NCBI RefSeq assembly: GCF_003573695.1
Contig: NC_039362.1
Span: forward strand, 199,941,215-200,005,214
Origin: Papaver somniferum
Taxonomy: Eukaryota > Streptophyta > Magnoliopsida > Ranunculales > Papaveraceae
Length of the DNA stretch: 64,000 bases
Direction: 5' to 3'
Part shown: in pieces, positions 11,264 through 22,100 of the stretch
Position numbering within the stretch: position 1 is the stretch's first letter
Layout of the letters: each line of letters begins with the position of its first letter
Position numbers and translations under genes: made by a program
Notes under the pieces: generated by a model
The model's database searches: none
Seen by the model: only the letters and a program-made list of their open reading frames with translations
Told to the model about the DNA's origin: nothing

Positions 11264-12943
11264 ATGGGCCAACCTCGTGCTCTCCATGAATACATGTATC
11301 CGACAATAAAAATTCCATTATCATGTATTGTATTACCTCAAACCAATAACCCTTTTAAAATAAATGCAAGCATGATACAAATACTTCCTATATTTCGAGG
11401 GTTCGATTCTGAGAACCCCTGTACTCATGTAAGAGAGTTTGAACAAATTTGTCGAACTATGCAACCTGATCATATGTCCGAAGACTCTCTGAAATTGCGT
11501 TTGTTTACATTTTCTCTAAAGGAAAGGGCCAAAACATGGTTTTACGGTTTGAGACCACAATCAATCAACACTTGGGACCAACTCACAGATCTATTTTTCA
11601 AAAAATTCTTTCCACATCATAGGACCATCGCTATTCGTCAAAGTATCAATTGTTTTGTCCAATTGGATGAGGAAACTGTTTTTCACTTTTTTGAACGTTT
11701 TAATGATTTGTTGAGCAAATGTCCGCACCATGGATTTGAGAAGTGGAGACTTGTCGTCATCCTCTATGAGGGACTAGACTTTAAATCTCGAACCATGGTT
11801 GAGTCTATGTGTAATGGTAAATTTCTTGATAAATCTGTGGATGATGCATGGAAATTTTTAGCTGAGATTGCAGAGAAAACCCATCAATGGGAATCTGTTA
11901 GGGAAACAGGGACAACACCACATGGTATGAGTCACCCCCATGAGTTAGAGTCTTATTCTTGTGATAGCTCCGACCTTAGGATTGAAAATTATCCTAGATT
12001 GCAAAATCCCTATCATGATGATGATGATGATTATGATGTTATGTTAGAAGAACATGTCTATACTGAAAATGTTATGGAACCTTTGGGTTCAAATACATTA
12101 GGCTTCTCTGCCTCGACCTTCATGAATGATGTTTCTTCTAGTACTCCATATACATGTGATGTTGATACTGATTTTGAGCATGTGCATCTGTCCTATGAAG
12201 ATGACTTAGGTAATATAGAATCTTCTGTTGACACTAATATGCATGAAAATATAATTGTTGTGTCTGATTCTCTACCTGGGTCACGTTGTGATGTTTCCAC
12301 TGATTTGCCGATGCATGAGAATAATTCTTCTGATGATGTTGATGACTCTGATTGTGATCTTGCCAATTTGTTTGATGATTGTGAGCATGTTGTGACACGT
12401 GTAGAAGACTTAGGAGATGTTGATGTGATTAATAATGATGTGCCTATCGTCCTACATAAGTCACAATCTGATGGCCTTTCACCCAACCTAGATTTAGTTT
12501 GTACCCATATTGTCAAACCGACTTTTCTGAGAGTCCCTAATCTAGGTTTGGAACTGTGTGCTTCCCAAGTCCTTTTGGACTATTTTGCATCTAAGTATAA
12601 TATCTTTGAGGAGCCACAGTTGGAATTAGCATGTTTGCCCGTCCCTAGCACAGTTTACTTTGAGTTGGATCTTATACATGATGAACCCCCAAAACTGCGA
12701 GATTTTGTTTCCAAAAGTTTATCCGTTGAAAAATCCAGGTTTGGGGGTAGCTCATTTTGTTTCACAGTTTCACTTGCGTTTCTTTCCTGTTATATTTGTG
12801 TGAAGCTGTTGAAACCTCTACACTTTGTCTTTTGGGTTGATCCTCAACTCTTTAGATTGTTAGTGTATGGTGAATTTTTGTATATAATCCAGTATATAAA
12901 ATTTCTTAAAACCTTTTTGTTCCTTTTGTACATATTTTGCTAA
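11264..12943 (+). CDS. gag: Retrotransposon Gag polyprotein, Athila/Tat group
   Basis: The 559-codon frame starts MGQPRALHEYMYPT. I chose this ATG because the upstream extension lacks another ATG and this N-terminus is typical of plant Gypsy Gag. Residues about 45-215 form the retrotransposon Gag core: IFRGFDSENPCTHVREFEQI, then KLRLFTFSLKERAKTWFYGL and FKKFFPHHRTIAIRQSI. Gag assembles the virus-like particle in the cytoplasm. The second half is acidic, with a DDDDDYD run from GAT repeats and a C-terminal hydrophobic stretch (LFRLLVYGEFLYII). No zinc knuckle and no protease motif are visible, and the frame ends without a pol continuation. The frame is intact, which fits the low LTR divergence. 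The role of the long acidic tail is unknown. Confidence 0.85.
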   Translation: MGQPRALHEYMYPTIKIPLSCIVLPQTNNPFKINASMIQILPIFRGFDSENPCTHVREFEQICRTMQPDHMSEDSLKLRLFTFSLKERAKTWFYGLRPQSINTWDQLTDLFFKKFFPHHRTIAIRQSINCFVQLDEETVFHFFERFNDLLSKCPHHGFEKWRLVVILYEGLDFKSRTMVESMCNGKFLDKSVDDAWKFLAEIAEKTHQWESVRETGTTPHGMSHPHELESYSCDSSDLRIENYPRLQNPYHDDDDDYDVMLEEHVYTENVMEPLGSNTLGFSASTFMNDVSSSTPYTCDVDTDFEHVHLSYEDDLGNIESSVDTNMHENIIVVSDSLPGSRCDVSTDLPMHENNSSDDVDDSDCDLANLFDDCEHVVTRVEDLGDVDVINNDVPIVLHKSQSDGLSPNLDLVCTHIVKPTFLRVPNLGLELCASQVLLDYFASKYNIFEEPQLELACLPVPSTVYFELDLIHDEPPKLRDFVSKSLSVEKSRFGGSSFCFTVSLAFLSCYICVKLLKPLHFVFWVDPQLFRLLVYGEFLYIIQYIKFLKTFLFLLYIFC

Positions 12944-14262
12944 TCCAATATGATCTCGGCTGACATATGTTGGATTCTTGCCTTGAATAACGGAGTTCTA
13001 ATATTGCTTTCGCCGAAATCGGGTATTCTCTTTCCTTTTTCTCTACTCAACATGATCCTCTTCATATGTTGTATTATAATTTTGTTCATATTTTGAAACA
13101 TTGAGGGCAATGTTTAGTTTAGGTTTGGGGGTGAAAAGTAGATACTTTGATAATATGCCATAATTGAAAACAAGAACTCCTTCTTTTTGAAAAAAAAAAA
13201 TTGAAAAATTGAAAAAAAATAAAAAATAGAAAAATCATAAAAATGGAGCTCATTTACCTTGAAATGTTGACTCTTGTGCAAATATGTAATTATTAGGAGT
13301 CTTAGTCTAGATATTTAGGCACCCTGATTCTAGCACAATTCACATAGTGATAAGAAATTTGCACGCGCACGATCTACCAATACATGTATAGCCTCGATCT
13401 TCAAGGTGTTTGATAGGAAGTCACGATTGCCAATCACTTTAGAATACTGAATGAAACTTGACTAGCTTGTTCTTTGGTTGGTTGGTATAGAAGGTGGAGG
13501 TTACATTAAGAAAAACAACCATCGAATTTAACTGGGTGCATCAAAAAGGGCTACCTCTTGCAAAGTGTCATGTAATATTTTGTTTCCTTTTGTATATGTA
13601 TCAAAAATGTTTCCTTATTCAAAAAAAATAAAAAAAAAAAATCAAGTATTTTTCAATTCCATCCTCTCTTGTTCCAAAAATAAAAGAGAGTAGTCAATGT
13701 AAATAAGAGTCATGTAAATAGTCATTTTGTTGTTTCATTGTAATAAGCAAGGAGGGTGTATGCCATTGATGTACAACGCGAGTAATTGTGAAATACCTCC
13801 AACTCATTCACAATTCTCGTAAAGTCCGGACAACTAGCTAGATTTCGACCTTGGTTCTTAGCCTGAGAAACTATCTCTTGGTGATTAGTAGTCATAACTT
13901 CAGATCTTTCTTTACACATGTGTAGATACACTTTACACTCTTATCACATGTCTTTTTTTGTTATCAGTGCTAGGATTGTGCCTTTGATAGCTAGATTGAC
14001 ATCTCCATTTTGCTGTGAGCTTAAACTGTCTTGCACATGTCACATTTGATGTAATATGAGCTTATATTTTGACCTAGAACTTTGTAGGTACGTTCTAAGC
14101 AAACCTTCACGAGACTTAACTCGTCCACTAGGGACACTTAGTGGTTTAAAAGGATTAGTGCATACGCTAAATGCATTCGAGAGACCAGCGACAGTGGTAT
14201 AGGTAGGATTTCCTTAGTTTTGTTTTACTTGAGGACAAGTAAAATTCAGGTTTGGGGGTATT
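12944..14262 (+). other. Gypsy 3' non-coding region with conserved double hairpin and polypurine tract
   Basis: No coding sequence was recognised. A-rich low-complexity runs occur at about 13187-13250 and 13619-13645. Two adjacent hairpins lie at 14109-14124 (ACGAG/CTCGT) and 14125-14144 (CCACTAGG, loop GACA, CTTAGTGG). The same pair occurs in the Athila-like element at 50593-50629. The motif CTTGAGGACAAGTAAAA and the tract GGTTTGGGGGTA before 14263 are widespread before the 3' LTR of this Gypsy group. Confidence 0.65.
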
Positions 14263-16113
14263 TGATGAGTCCTAAAAAGTGCATATTTCTATATCTTTTT
14301 GTTGGCATTTAACTCATCTTTTGTGCATTAATTCTACATTTTATCCCATATTCTGTATTTTCTTTGTCTTCAAGAATAAATATTTTTATTAACTAATTTT
14401 GCATTTTTAGGTAATAAATAAAGTTTGGATGAATAGCGGAGCAAAAAGAGTAGAAAAGTGGTGGAAGCCAAGAGGAATCACACAAGGAAGCCGCGAAGAA
14501 TGTTGTGCGCAAGACCAGAAATGGGCTTGAAGAGGAAGAATTGTTCTTAAAGAAGATATGGGATTGGCATACCCAAGGCCCAAAACCCTCACCCAAACCC
14601 ATTTCCAATATCCATACCCGCCTTCATATTCAGCCGTCGGATTGGATCATCTCAGCATCGTACGGTCGCTTCATCATAGTGCATCAAAATCTGAAGATCC
14701 TGAAAAACACTATAGCACCTAACTCCATCTTGAGCCGTCAGTTTCGTTGTACTTCCGCATCCAACGGTCGCTCCTCGCTTCCTTCCATCTCGTCGTTAGA
14801 TCGATCCATCATCTCCACATCCCACGGCTCATCCTCGCTGTTCATCCAATTTGCTACAACCGCCCAACACCCGAGCACCTAACACCTATACCCGTCAGCC
14901 AAACAGACCTTACCCAATTTTCCATCGACCACCTTCTTCTCCATCTTCTCCCCCATCCCTCTGCAAAAGATCCACCTACTCCCTGCCACCACCTTCTCCG
15001 CCCCTACCAGCCACCACAGCCACCCTACAACCCTAACAACTAAAACCCATCATCACCACTGACCTCCCCTACTAGCTATCAGTCGAGTTCGTCGATTTCA
15101 CGCCCCTCTTCTCACTGTTGGCGTGTGAAAGTGACGAACTAGGTTGATGGCTATGAAGCTAGAAACGTAGCAGGAGCAGGAGGAAGAGAAGATAAAGCAT
15201 GGGTCGACATCAAAATCGCGAGAACAGTAAGGAATGTTTTTCAATTAAAAATTTAGGTTTTCGAATTTTAGGGTTTCACAAAATTAGGGCTTTTTGAAAA
15301 GCTATAAAAGGCAAGTTGCAGGGAATGTAAAAGGGTGTTCTTGGTTAGCCGAGATACCCCCAAATTTGGGTTAATCACTGTTTAATTTTAGTTTTAATTT
15401 TCAATTTAATATTTAGGGTTCTTCAATTTCTGTTCGTGTTTGTTCTTTGCTGTTTAATTCCATCTTTCAATTTTTGTTTCTCACATGTTAGTTAGTTTAA
15501 TTTCATGTTTAAAACTTGACGAAGCCCTAGCCCTGTTGTGTAGTATTCCTGAATGTTAAGCAAGTTTGAATGAACTTAGTTTAGTGACAGATCACTCTCA
15601 CAATGTATGCCAAGTATACTTTGTAGTTAGGTTCATGAGCTGTTGATAAGCTGCAACTGAAGCTGAATTCATAAATCTTTTGACTAGTTGTACCTTAGAA
15701 AGACAATTAGTGCTTTGGAAATAATAGAACATAGTTGAGCTTAACATGTCTATAGGAGAATGCATAGCTTAAGCTAGGGTGAATTCAAACCCCTAGTTCT
15801 CACCTATTCCATCCATAACATCTTCACTCATCCACCTTCACTGTCCACTTTTATTTTTCTGTTTTCCTTCAATTTTTTCTCTTGTTCCATTGCTGTCTCT
15901 ACAGCCCATCAATTGTCCACTGTGGTGTTAATAACACCACACAACCTCACTGTTCACTGCCCCTAAGAACAAGTTAGCAAAAGAAGCAAGAAACCAAAAA
16001 TAGCAAATATATTCCCACCTTGTCCCTGTGGACAAACCCTGCTTGCACACTCACTGCAACTGACCCTGTGCACTTGCAGGTATCATTTCTGTGACTCTTT
16101 TAGAGAGCCACCA
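14263..16113 (+). repeat. 3' LTR of the gag-only Gypsy (1851 bp)
   Basis: It has the same termini as the left LTR. Relative to it there is a short deletion near 14515, a 14-bp insertion near 15421-15435, and about 16 substitutions. Target duplication TCTCC follows. Confidence 0.9.
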
Positions 16114-16458
16114 TCTCCCCCTTTGTCAATTTTAGTGACAAAACTATCAATACATATGGATTACAAAATAAGTAAACTTTGTAGCTTCTCATCCAACATG
16201 CTTGATTTCCTTGGTTATTCAATATTCCTTGAACGTGTTCAACTCATCATCATTGTTGTTGAAGATCCGTAGCCATAACAATAAGAAAAGGAATGTTCAC
16301 AATTATTGATATACAGTGTCATAGTATTATTACATAACATCAAAGTTCAATTGTATCACAACTTTGACAATAATACTATGTTTATTTGTATCACTCCCCC
16401 TTAGTCAATACTTCACTCACAATGAAAACCACTCCCCCTTATATAATGATCCGTAAAG
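16114..16458 (-). other. Family B internal 3' end, then internal deletion
   Basis: From 16114 the polypurine side of the family B unit resumes (TCTCCCCCTTTGTC) and matches 34465-34806. At about 16458 it jumps from ATAATGATCCGTAAA to GGGTATTGCTCATCAAGG, which in intact units lies more than 1.5 kb further on (compare 45350). About half of the internal region has been deleted. Confidence 0.65.
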
Positions 16459-16680
16459 GGTATTGCTCATCAAGGGTATTGACATTCTCCCCTTTCCTTT
16501 CTTGAATATCATCAGGGAAATCAACAGAGTTAGTCTTAAGAGAAACAATAAAGGAGGACAAGAGATATCTGAAGCTTCTGCCTTCTTTGCCTTCTTAATG
16601 CTACACTTGAGTCTATTTATACTGGTATTGAGTTCCGAAACACGATTATTGATAAGAATATATTCAGGAATTGTATACAC
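16459..16680 (-). pseudogene. Conserved family B frame of unknown function, copy 1
   Basis: The minus-strand frame reads VPEYILINNRVSELNTSINR-like sequence followed by a lysine-rich stretch. The equivalent frame is seen at 45314-45565 and 55422-55700, so it survived duplication of the units. It lies downstream of the gag zinc-knuckle region. The segment ILINN...SELNTSINRLKCSIKKA has a heptad-like pattern that could form a short coiled coil. No known domain was recognised. In the leftmost unit (7070-7170) the frame carries a stop. Confidence 0.35.
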
Positions 16681-16804
16681 TTTTGATCCAACACTTTATT
16701 CAGCTATGGAAGAATGGTTTGGAAATCTTTTCTTATTTCTTGGATCAACAACTTAGTCATTTTTCCTCATAACATTATTCTTTTTACAATTGTAAAAAGC
16801 CTTA

Positions 16805-16839
16805 GGGCCTGTTTGGTAGTGTTTTTCAAAACAGTTTTC
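16805..16839 (+). repeat. Left terminal inverted repeat of PIF/Harbinger
   Basis: It starts GGGCCTGTTTGGTAGTGTTT and matches the reverse complement of 22101-22135 over all 35 positions. Confidence 0.92.
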
Positions 16840-17037
16840 ACTTTTCAAAAACAGGGAAAACAGAAAACGATGGGAAAACGTGTTTGGTAGCAGTTTTTCT
16901 AAAAACGTTTTTTACCCGTTTTTTGTTTTCGAAAACACCTAAAACGAAAACAACATTTCATCGTTTTCATCGTTTTCATTTTTTCCTTCTTCTCCTTCAG
17001 AAACGAGCAGTTCCCAAAGGAGGTGGGTTGATTTTGT

Positions 17038-17310
17038 TTTCATGATTTTGTTTCGATTTCTTTTAGGCTATCAGTGAATCTCCCTTTGGACTAATCGGGT
17101 GTTTGATTTGAAGCAGATGGGTTGATTGATTTGGTATCAAGTTCTAGGGTTTGCAGCAATTTTTAGGTATGAATATCTATTACAATTTCTGGGTTGCATG
17201 TATGATTTTCTTTTCGATTTCTCTACGGTTATTAGCTAATCCCTTTTTGGAATAATGGGTATATGATTTGAAACAAATGTACTGATTGATTTGGTATACG
17301 GTTATTAGAA
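17038..17310 (+). repeat. Degenerate direct duplication inside the PIF element
   Basis: The stretch at 17038-17138 (ATGATTTTGTTTCGATTTCT ... TTGATTGATTTGGTAT) is repeated with many changes at about 17201-17300 (ATGATTTTCTTTTCGATTTC ... CTGATTGATTTGGTAT). It lies directly before the captured AP-2 sigma exon and may be its 5' flank or untranslated region. Confidence 0.5.
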
Positions 17311-17369
17311 ACCACCATTCCTGCATCTTTTTAATTGTTTGTATGTTACTGCAGATTTGATTCATATTG

Positions 17370-18445
17370 TTGCAAAACAGACAAGGGAAAACTCGTCTTG
17401 CAAAGTACTACGTTCCTCTTGAAGAATCTCAGAAGCACAAGGTTGAATACGAGGTAATCTATCGCTCATATCTGGGCAGTTGCAATGCTCCTAATCTAGA
17501 ATTAAATGATTCTGTAAGACATATTGTTAGTCATATTCCATAAATAAAAGTCTATGTTACATGCTCAGGGTTCTTTCAGTCTTCCACTATATATATGTTG
17601 TTGGCCACAATTTACATACTGGAAAAAGGTAGAGATTCTTAATAAAAACATACAGATAGTGAGTGTGATATCGACTAGTGGGATTGACATGAGTCGTCAC
17701 TGAATCATCATCATAATGTCATCATTTATGTCTCCCTACTGTAGAGTGTGTATTTGTGTGCACTTTGTATAGGACTATAGTAGGTAGATATATCTAAATT
17801 GGTAATACTTTCTGGAACGTGAATCAGTACTACTATTAATTTCCATGCTTATCCAAAAGCATAAACAGCTTACCTGTTTATCTATTGTTTGTCATGGTTC
17901 AAAGACAAAGTTGAATTCAAAAGGTACACATCCACCATGAGTAGGTGGATTCAGCTCAAAGAGTTTAATTCTGAATGGGAGTATGGCACAATGTACAATG
18001 ATTCATATCTACTAGTATGCTATGTCTCCTGGTTGTTTACTATTTTCGGAATCTAAACAATAAGTACGATACAATTACCACGTGATTTGGTTAGGTTTGG
18101 TATTTACAGGGAATATATGTTGGGGTGCTTCTTGGTTTCTACTTTTCGTAAAAGAAGGAAAAGGTGTGTTAACACTTACCGGTAGTTGGGTTTCTTTTGT
18201 TGAAGACAAGGTCTTTCCTAGTTCCCTTCCCAACCTCAGATATGAGCCATGTTGAATAGAACTTAGTTTCCCACAAGTTATTACAATTTTGAGCCTCAGC
18301 TTTTATTTTGGTGTCAGTTACATGAACATGTAACACAACTTAGTTTTCTCATTATAACTGTGTTTAGAATTTTGAGCCTGATTTCACTTTACAGGTTCAT
18401 CGTTTGGTGGTTAATAGGGATCCTAAATACACAAATTTCATCGAG
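17370..18445 (+). pseudogene. AP2S: Captured fragment of AP-2 complex sigma subunit gene, two exons
   Basis: Exon 17370-17453 reads LQNRQGKTRLAKYYVPLEES and continues QKHKVEYE, ending at a GT donor (GAG/GTAATC). Exon 18395-18445 follows a TTTACAG acceptor, reads VHRLVVNRDPKYTNFIE and ends at GAG/GTTAGT. Joined in phase 0 these match residues about 8-52 of the AP-2 sigma small chain (about 142 aa, clathrin endocytosis), one of the most conserved eukaryotic proteins. The expected start region is damaged: TTG replaces ATG and a few bases are lost. The rest of the protein (the FRTHKVIYRRYAG region onward) is absent. The intron shows the copy came from genomic DNA, not cDNA. It lies wholly inside the PIF/Harbinger element, so this is a captured gene fragment. 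I infer it makes no working adaptor. Confidence 0.85.
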
Positions 18446-18545
18446 GTTAGTACTTGGTAGTTCTTCTGCTTTTATTTATTTACATATTTTAGTTTATTAA
18501 CAACTAGTTTATTAACTAAAACTTGGTAGTTCTTCTGTTTCCAAG

Positions 18546-19278
18546 TCTCTTTCGGTGTCACTGCAAGTGATGATGCTTGGAAGCGTTACTTGAAGGTATG
18601 CGCATAAATGTTTACACTAAGATATTTACTTGTACATAATATAGGTACATAATGTAGTTCAAGAGTATAATGCATGTGTAACATTCCCAAATGCAGAAAT
18701 ATCCTGGTGCAAAATCCTTTCGTAAAAAGGGGTTAGACAATTATTATATGCTTGGGGAGATATTTAATAGCACAACAGCATCTGGAAGCATGTCTAATGC
18801 ATCAACACGGTCTCCTCCTGACTCAGACACCGAAAGAGACTTGGAAACAGAATTCCTTGGCAAAGGGGTACATGTAGAACCCGCTAGCTCTGGAGACACG
18901 AGTCACCCTTCATCACACACACAGTCAAACATACAGCGACGTGCTTTAGAACTTCCTATTGATCTCCCTCAGCGAAAGGCGACTAAATCATCAAGGTTTG
19001 ATGATGCACTTGTAGCATGGACTGAAAATCTCAAAGTTAAAGCTGAAGTAACAAAAGCGAAGGCTGAACGTAAGAAGGATAAGGAAGTAACATCTCCTCT
19101 TTGTACCAGCACCGAGATATCATCTATTGAAGATTGTATGGATATATTGGACAACATGGAAGGAGTGGAAGATGATGTATATCTCAAAGCCATTGACAAG
19201 TTCAGAAACCCTGACTATAGGAGAATTTTTAAGAAAATGAAAGAATCAAGGAGAATTATGTGGCTTAAGAGTTTGTAA
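18546..19278 (+). CDS. Myb/SANT-like accessory protein of PIF/Harbinger, 3' exons
   Basis: Exon 18546-18595 (SFGVTASDDAWKRYLK) joins exon 18697-19278 (KYPGAKSFRKKGLDNYYMLG, then EIFNSTTASGSMSNAST) in phase 0 across a GT-AG intron. This is the C-terminal half of the Myb/SANT-like family that PIF/Harbinger elements encode as ORF1. That protein binds the terminal repeats and helps bring the transposase into the nucleus. The acidic middle, lysine-rich stretch and C-terminal KFRNPDYRRIFKKMKESRRI-like helix are typical. The N-terminal SANT helices expected upstream were not found. In their place lies the captured AP-2 sigma piece, whose exon phase does not fit this exon. Either the first exons are diverged or the capture displaced them. 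Confidence 0.65.
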
Positions 19279-20367
19279 TATGTTTTTTTTTTTTTAAGAA
19301 ACTGAACTCGGTTAAGGGTTGTTGAGTGTTGTGATTTAGAACTTGAAGTTACACTGTGACACAATATTTATGTTAATGTGAGCTTGGTTTTGTGTGATTT
19401 GCTTTTTTTGATAGTAATTAGTAATAGGTTTATGTTGATTCAGTAAAAGTTTATTTTTTATTGTTATTCATTGTGCTTGTAATAACAATATGTATTTGAT
19501 TTGTGTAGGCACTGTACCAAAGGGAGTATTTGGAAGAGATTTGGTTGTTAACTGGCATATCAAAAGTCTAGGTATGTAGCTTTACTTTTCCATTGTTTCC
19601 AGCTTAAATCTATGAATATAACATTCGTCATTCGCCACTGCACATCATCAGGACAAGTGTAGGATCAATAGAAAATACCTTGCCATTCTCTGTAATCAGT
19701 GTAGGATCAATAGAAAAATGAAAAATATCATTATCTGTAAGAAATATACGTGTACGGTACCCTGTAAACTTTCTATAGATATACAATTTCCATTATATAA
19801 AAAGGACTAGTTCTGTTAGACTCGAAGCATCACAGTTCTCTCATTAGTGTTAGCTATTTACCCGCATTTGAGAGAAAAACTTCATTAGAAGTGTGTGTGG
19901 CGATTATAGAAATTGAGATAGAAGAAATAGGTAGCATTCCTCCATTGCCACTTTTATCATTAAATCACATTTCGTTGTTATGTAGATCCCTGAAAACTTC
20001 AGTTCGGTTCTACGAAGAGATATTGGGTTTCACTATGATTATATGATAGATATTGTCTATAATATAGAGTTTGACACCGTCCAGGGTCCGCATGTTGGAA
20101 TTGATATTGTCTATAATATAGAGTTTCCATATTAATGGTGTAGCTAATGCTCTAAATCTTTCAAGCCTTCCTACGCTTCCTCCTCGGTCTTCTAGTTCTG
20201 TATCATAACACTAGCATTACTAATAGTTTTAGTTGTCTTCTTATTAGTACTTATCTGTTGCCTGTTAGTATTTTTAGGCTTGGTCATGATGCGTCGACCT
20301 TTCTTCTTATAATCATTTATCTTTTGCATCAGGCAGTAATACTCTTGTGTTTTACCAGAGTATTAAA
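19279..20367 (+). other. PIF/Harbinger region between the two genes
   Basis: Most of this is AT-rich with no gene. At 19987-20134, after a TTATGTAG acceptor-like site, one frame is open (IPENFSSVLRRDIGFHYDYM, ending in TAA) and contains a short direct duplication (ATTGATATTGTCTATAATAT-like, at about 20048 and 20100). I do not recognise it. A TTGTGTAG-like acceptor also occurs near 19508. Confidence 0.35.
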
Positions 20368-21892
20368 ATGGAATCCAGGGATACAAGTTCATCAAGTGAC
20401 TCATCCTCAGACTCGGAAGACTCGTTTATGGAATTGCTTATGGTTAAGGAGTTGCATAAGCGTTATATTAAGATACCAATGATGACATCAGTGCTTAGTG
20501 GGAGAGAGTTTATTTTTGAGTTACTGAATGGACATCCAAGACGAATGTACAACTTGATGAGAATGGATCCTTCTACATTTATGCTGTTATGTTCAACTTT
20601 AAGGACCAATGACTTCTTACAAGATGATAGATCAGTAAGTGTCGAAGAGGCGGTTGGAATATTTTTGGCTACTGTTAGTCAATCAATGCGCAATAGAGTG
20701 GTTGCAGAGATGTTTCAACATTCGAATGAGACCGTATACAGGCACTTTAAGAAGGTTTTAAAAGCATTATGTCGCCTTGGATGCCTCATAATTAAACCTC
20801 CCAATATGGATGAGGTACCTCCAGAGATTATGACAAATCCTAAATTCTATCCATGGTTTGTGGTATGGCTCTCATTCCCATATTACTTGTTAATGTATCT
20901 TATATGCATGTTTGTTTCTTTACAGTTGATATTCATCTTGGTTTTAGCATCTTTAGCTTAGCCTTTACAATTGATAATTCAAAACAGGATTGTGTTGGTG
21001 CTATTGATGGAACTCATATTAGTGCTTGTGTACCTGCTTCTAAACAAATTCCATTTCGAGGCAGAAAAGCTCAAATCACGCAGAACATTATGTGTGCTTG
21101 CTCGTTTGATATGTTGTTCACATTTGTATATACGGGATGGGAAGGAACTGCCAATGATGCAAGAGTACTCATGGATGCCATATCGAACGAAGAAAACAAA
21201 TTCCCAATGCCCAGAGAAGGTATTGAATACATATTACTTTAATTCTTGTTAGCTTACATTTAATACTTTAATAGATCAATCTGTCCATGCAATATCTGAA
21301 TTGTTGTACCTTGAGATAGTGTTTAAGATGATAAATGTTCATGTTCCAACTGTCTGTTGAATTGATGAAGTTAGCAACTGGTAATTTGAATGTAGGAAGG
21401 TACTATGTTGTTGACTCCGCTTACACAAACATGCCTGGGTTTCTGACACCCTATCGTGGAGAACGGTATCATTTGCGTGATTTTAGGGGAAGAAGTCGAC
21501 AAGCAAAGGGTCCTATGGAATTATTCAATCATAGGCACTCCTCTTTACGTAATGTTATTGAACGTTGTTTTGGAGTGTGGAAAAGTAGGTTTCCAATATT
21601 GAAATGCATGCCAAATTATCCACTTCGCAGACAAAGACTCATTCCCGTTGCATGTTGTACTTTACACAACTTCATTCGCTTAAATTCAAGGAATGACGAA
21701 CTGTTTAGTCAGTTCATGGCAGAAGATCTTCTAGTGGAAGATGAAGAAAGTTCAAGTACTGGTCAAGAAAGCACATCAATTGACATTGATGTAAGCGCAG
21801 CGAATATTGAGCTGATGAATAATGTTAGAGATGACATAGCAGGGACAATGTGGATTTATCATCAACGCCGACATCACCACCAACACCTTTAG
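20368..21892 (+). CDS. PIF/Harbinger DDE transposase (HARBI1-like), three exons
   Basis: Exons 20368-20862, 20988-21219 and 21396-21892 give 407 residues with matching splice phases (0, then 1) and GT-AG borders. The start is the ATG of MESRDTSSSSD; a serine-rich acidic head is common in the family. Residues about 60-160 hold the helix-turn-helix region (SVEEAVGIFLATVSQSMRNR, then VAEMFQHSNETVYRHFKKVL). Catalytic residues are visible: first D in DCVGAIDGTHI, second D in GTANDARVL, final E in NVIERCFGVWKSRF. Other family marks are YYVVDSAYTNMPGFL and CCTLHNFIR. The enzyme would cut at the terminal repeats and insert into TTA. No stop or frameshift is seen, so the protein is plausibly active. 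Confidence 0.9.
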
Positions 21893-22100
21893 CTTATACA
21901 AATATGTAAAATTGTTGTTATGTGTAAAAATATTTGTGCAAGCTCATAACTACTTTTTGAATTATTAGTTTTAACATATAACTAATTTTGAAAAATATGT
22001 TTTGAAAAATATGTTTTTGAAAACAGCCATACCAAACAGCTTTTAGAAAATGAAAACAATGAAAAAAGGTCTGTTTTAAAAACAGTAGAAAACTATTTTT

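Larger units (their letters stand above)
8447..16113 (+). mobile_element. Gag-only Ty3/Gypsy element (Athila/Tat group), full length, non-autonomous
   Basis: Two near-identical LTRs (8447-10291 and 14263-16113) flank one long gag frame. The 5-bp target duplication TCTCC is perfect (8442-8446 and 16114-16118). The insertion split the polypurine tract of a family B unit. A tRNA-Asp-type primer site follows the left LTR, and a GGTTTGGGGGTA purine tract precedes the right LTR. No protease, reverse transcriptase, RNase H or integrase is recognisable in the 1.3 kb after gag. By eye the LTRs differ by about 16 substitutions and two larger indels, so it is a young insertion. Confidence 0.9.

Noticed and set aside
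12193..12516. Minus-strand frame of 107 codons inside Gypsy gag
   Set aside because: It is the shadow of the acidic, GAT-rich part of gag.
18395..18595. Direct in-frame fusion of AP-2 sigma exon to the Myb-like exon
   Set aside because: Joining 18445 to 18546 shifts the frame and meets a stop, so a fusion protein is not supported by these splice sites.
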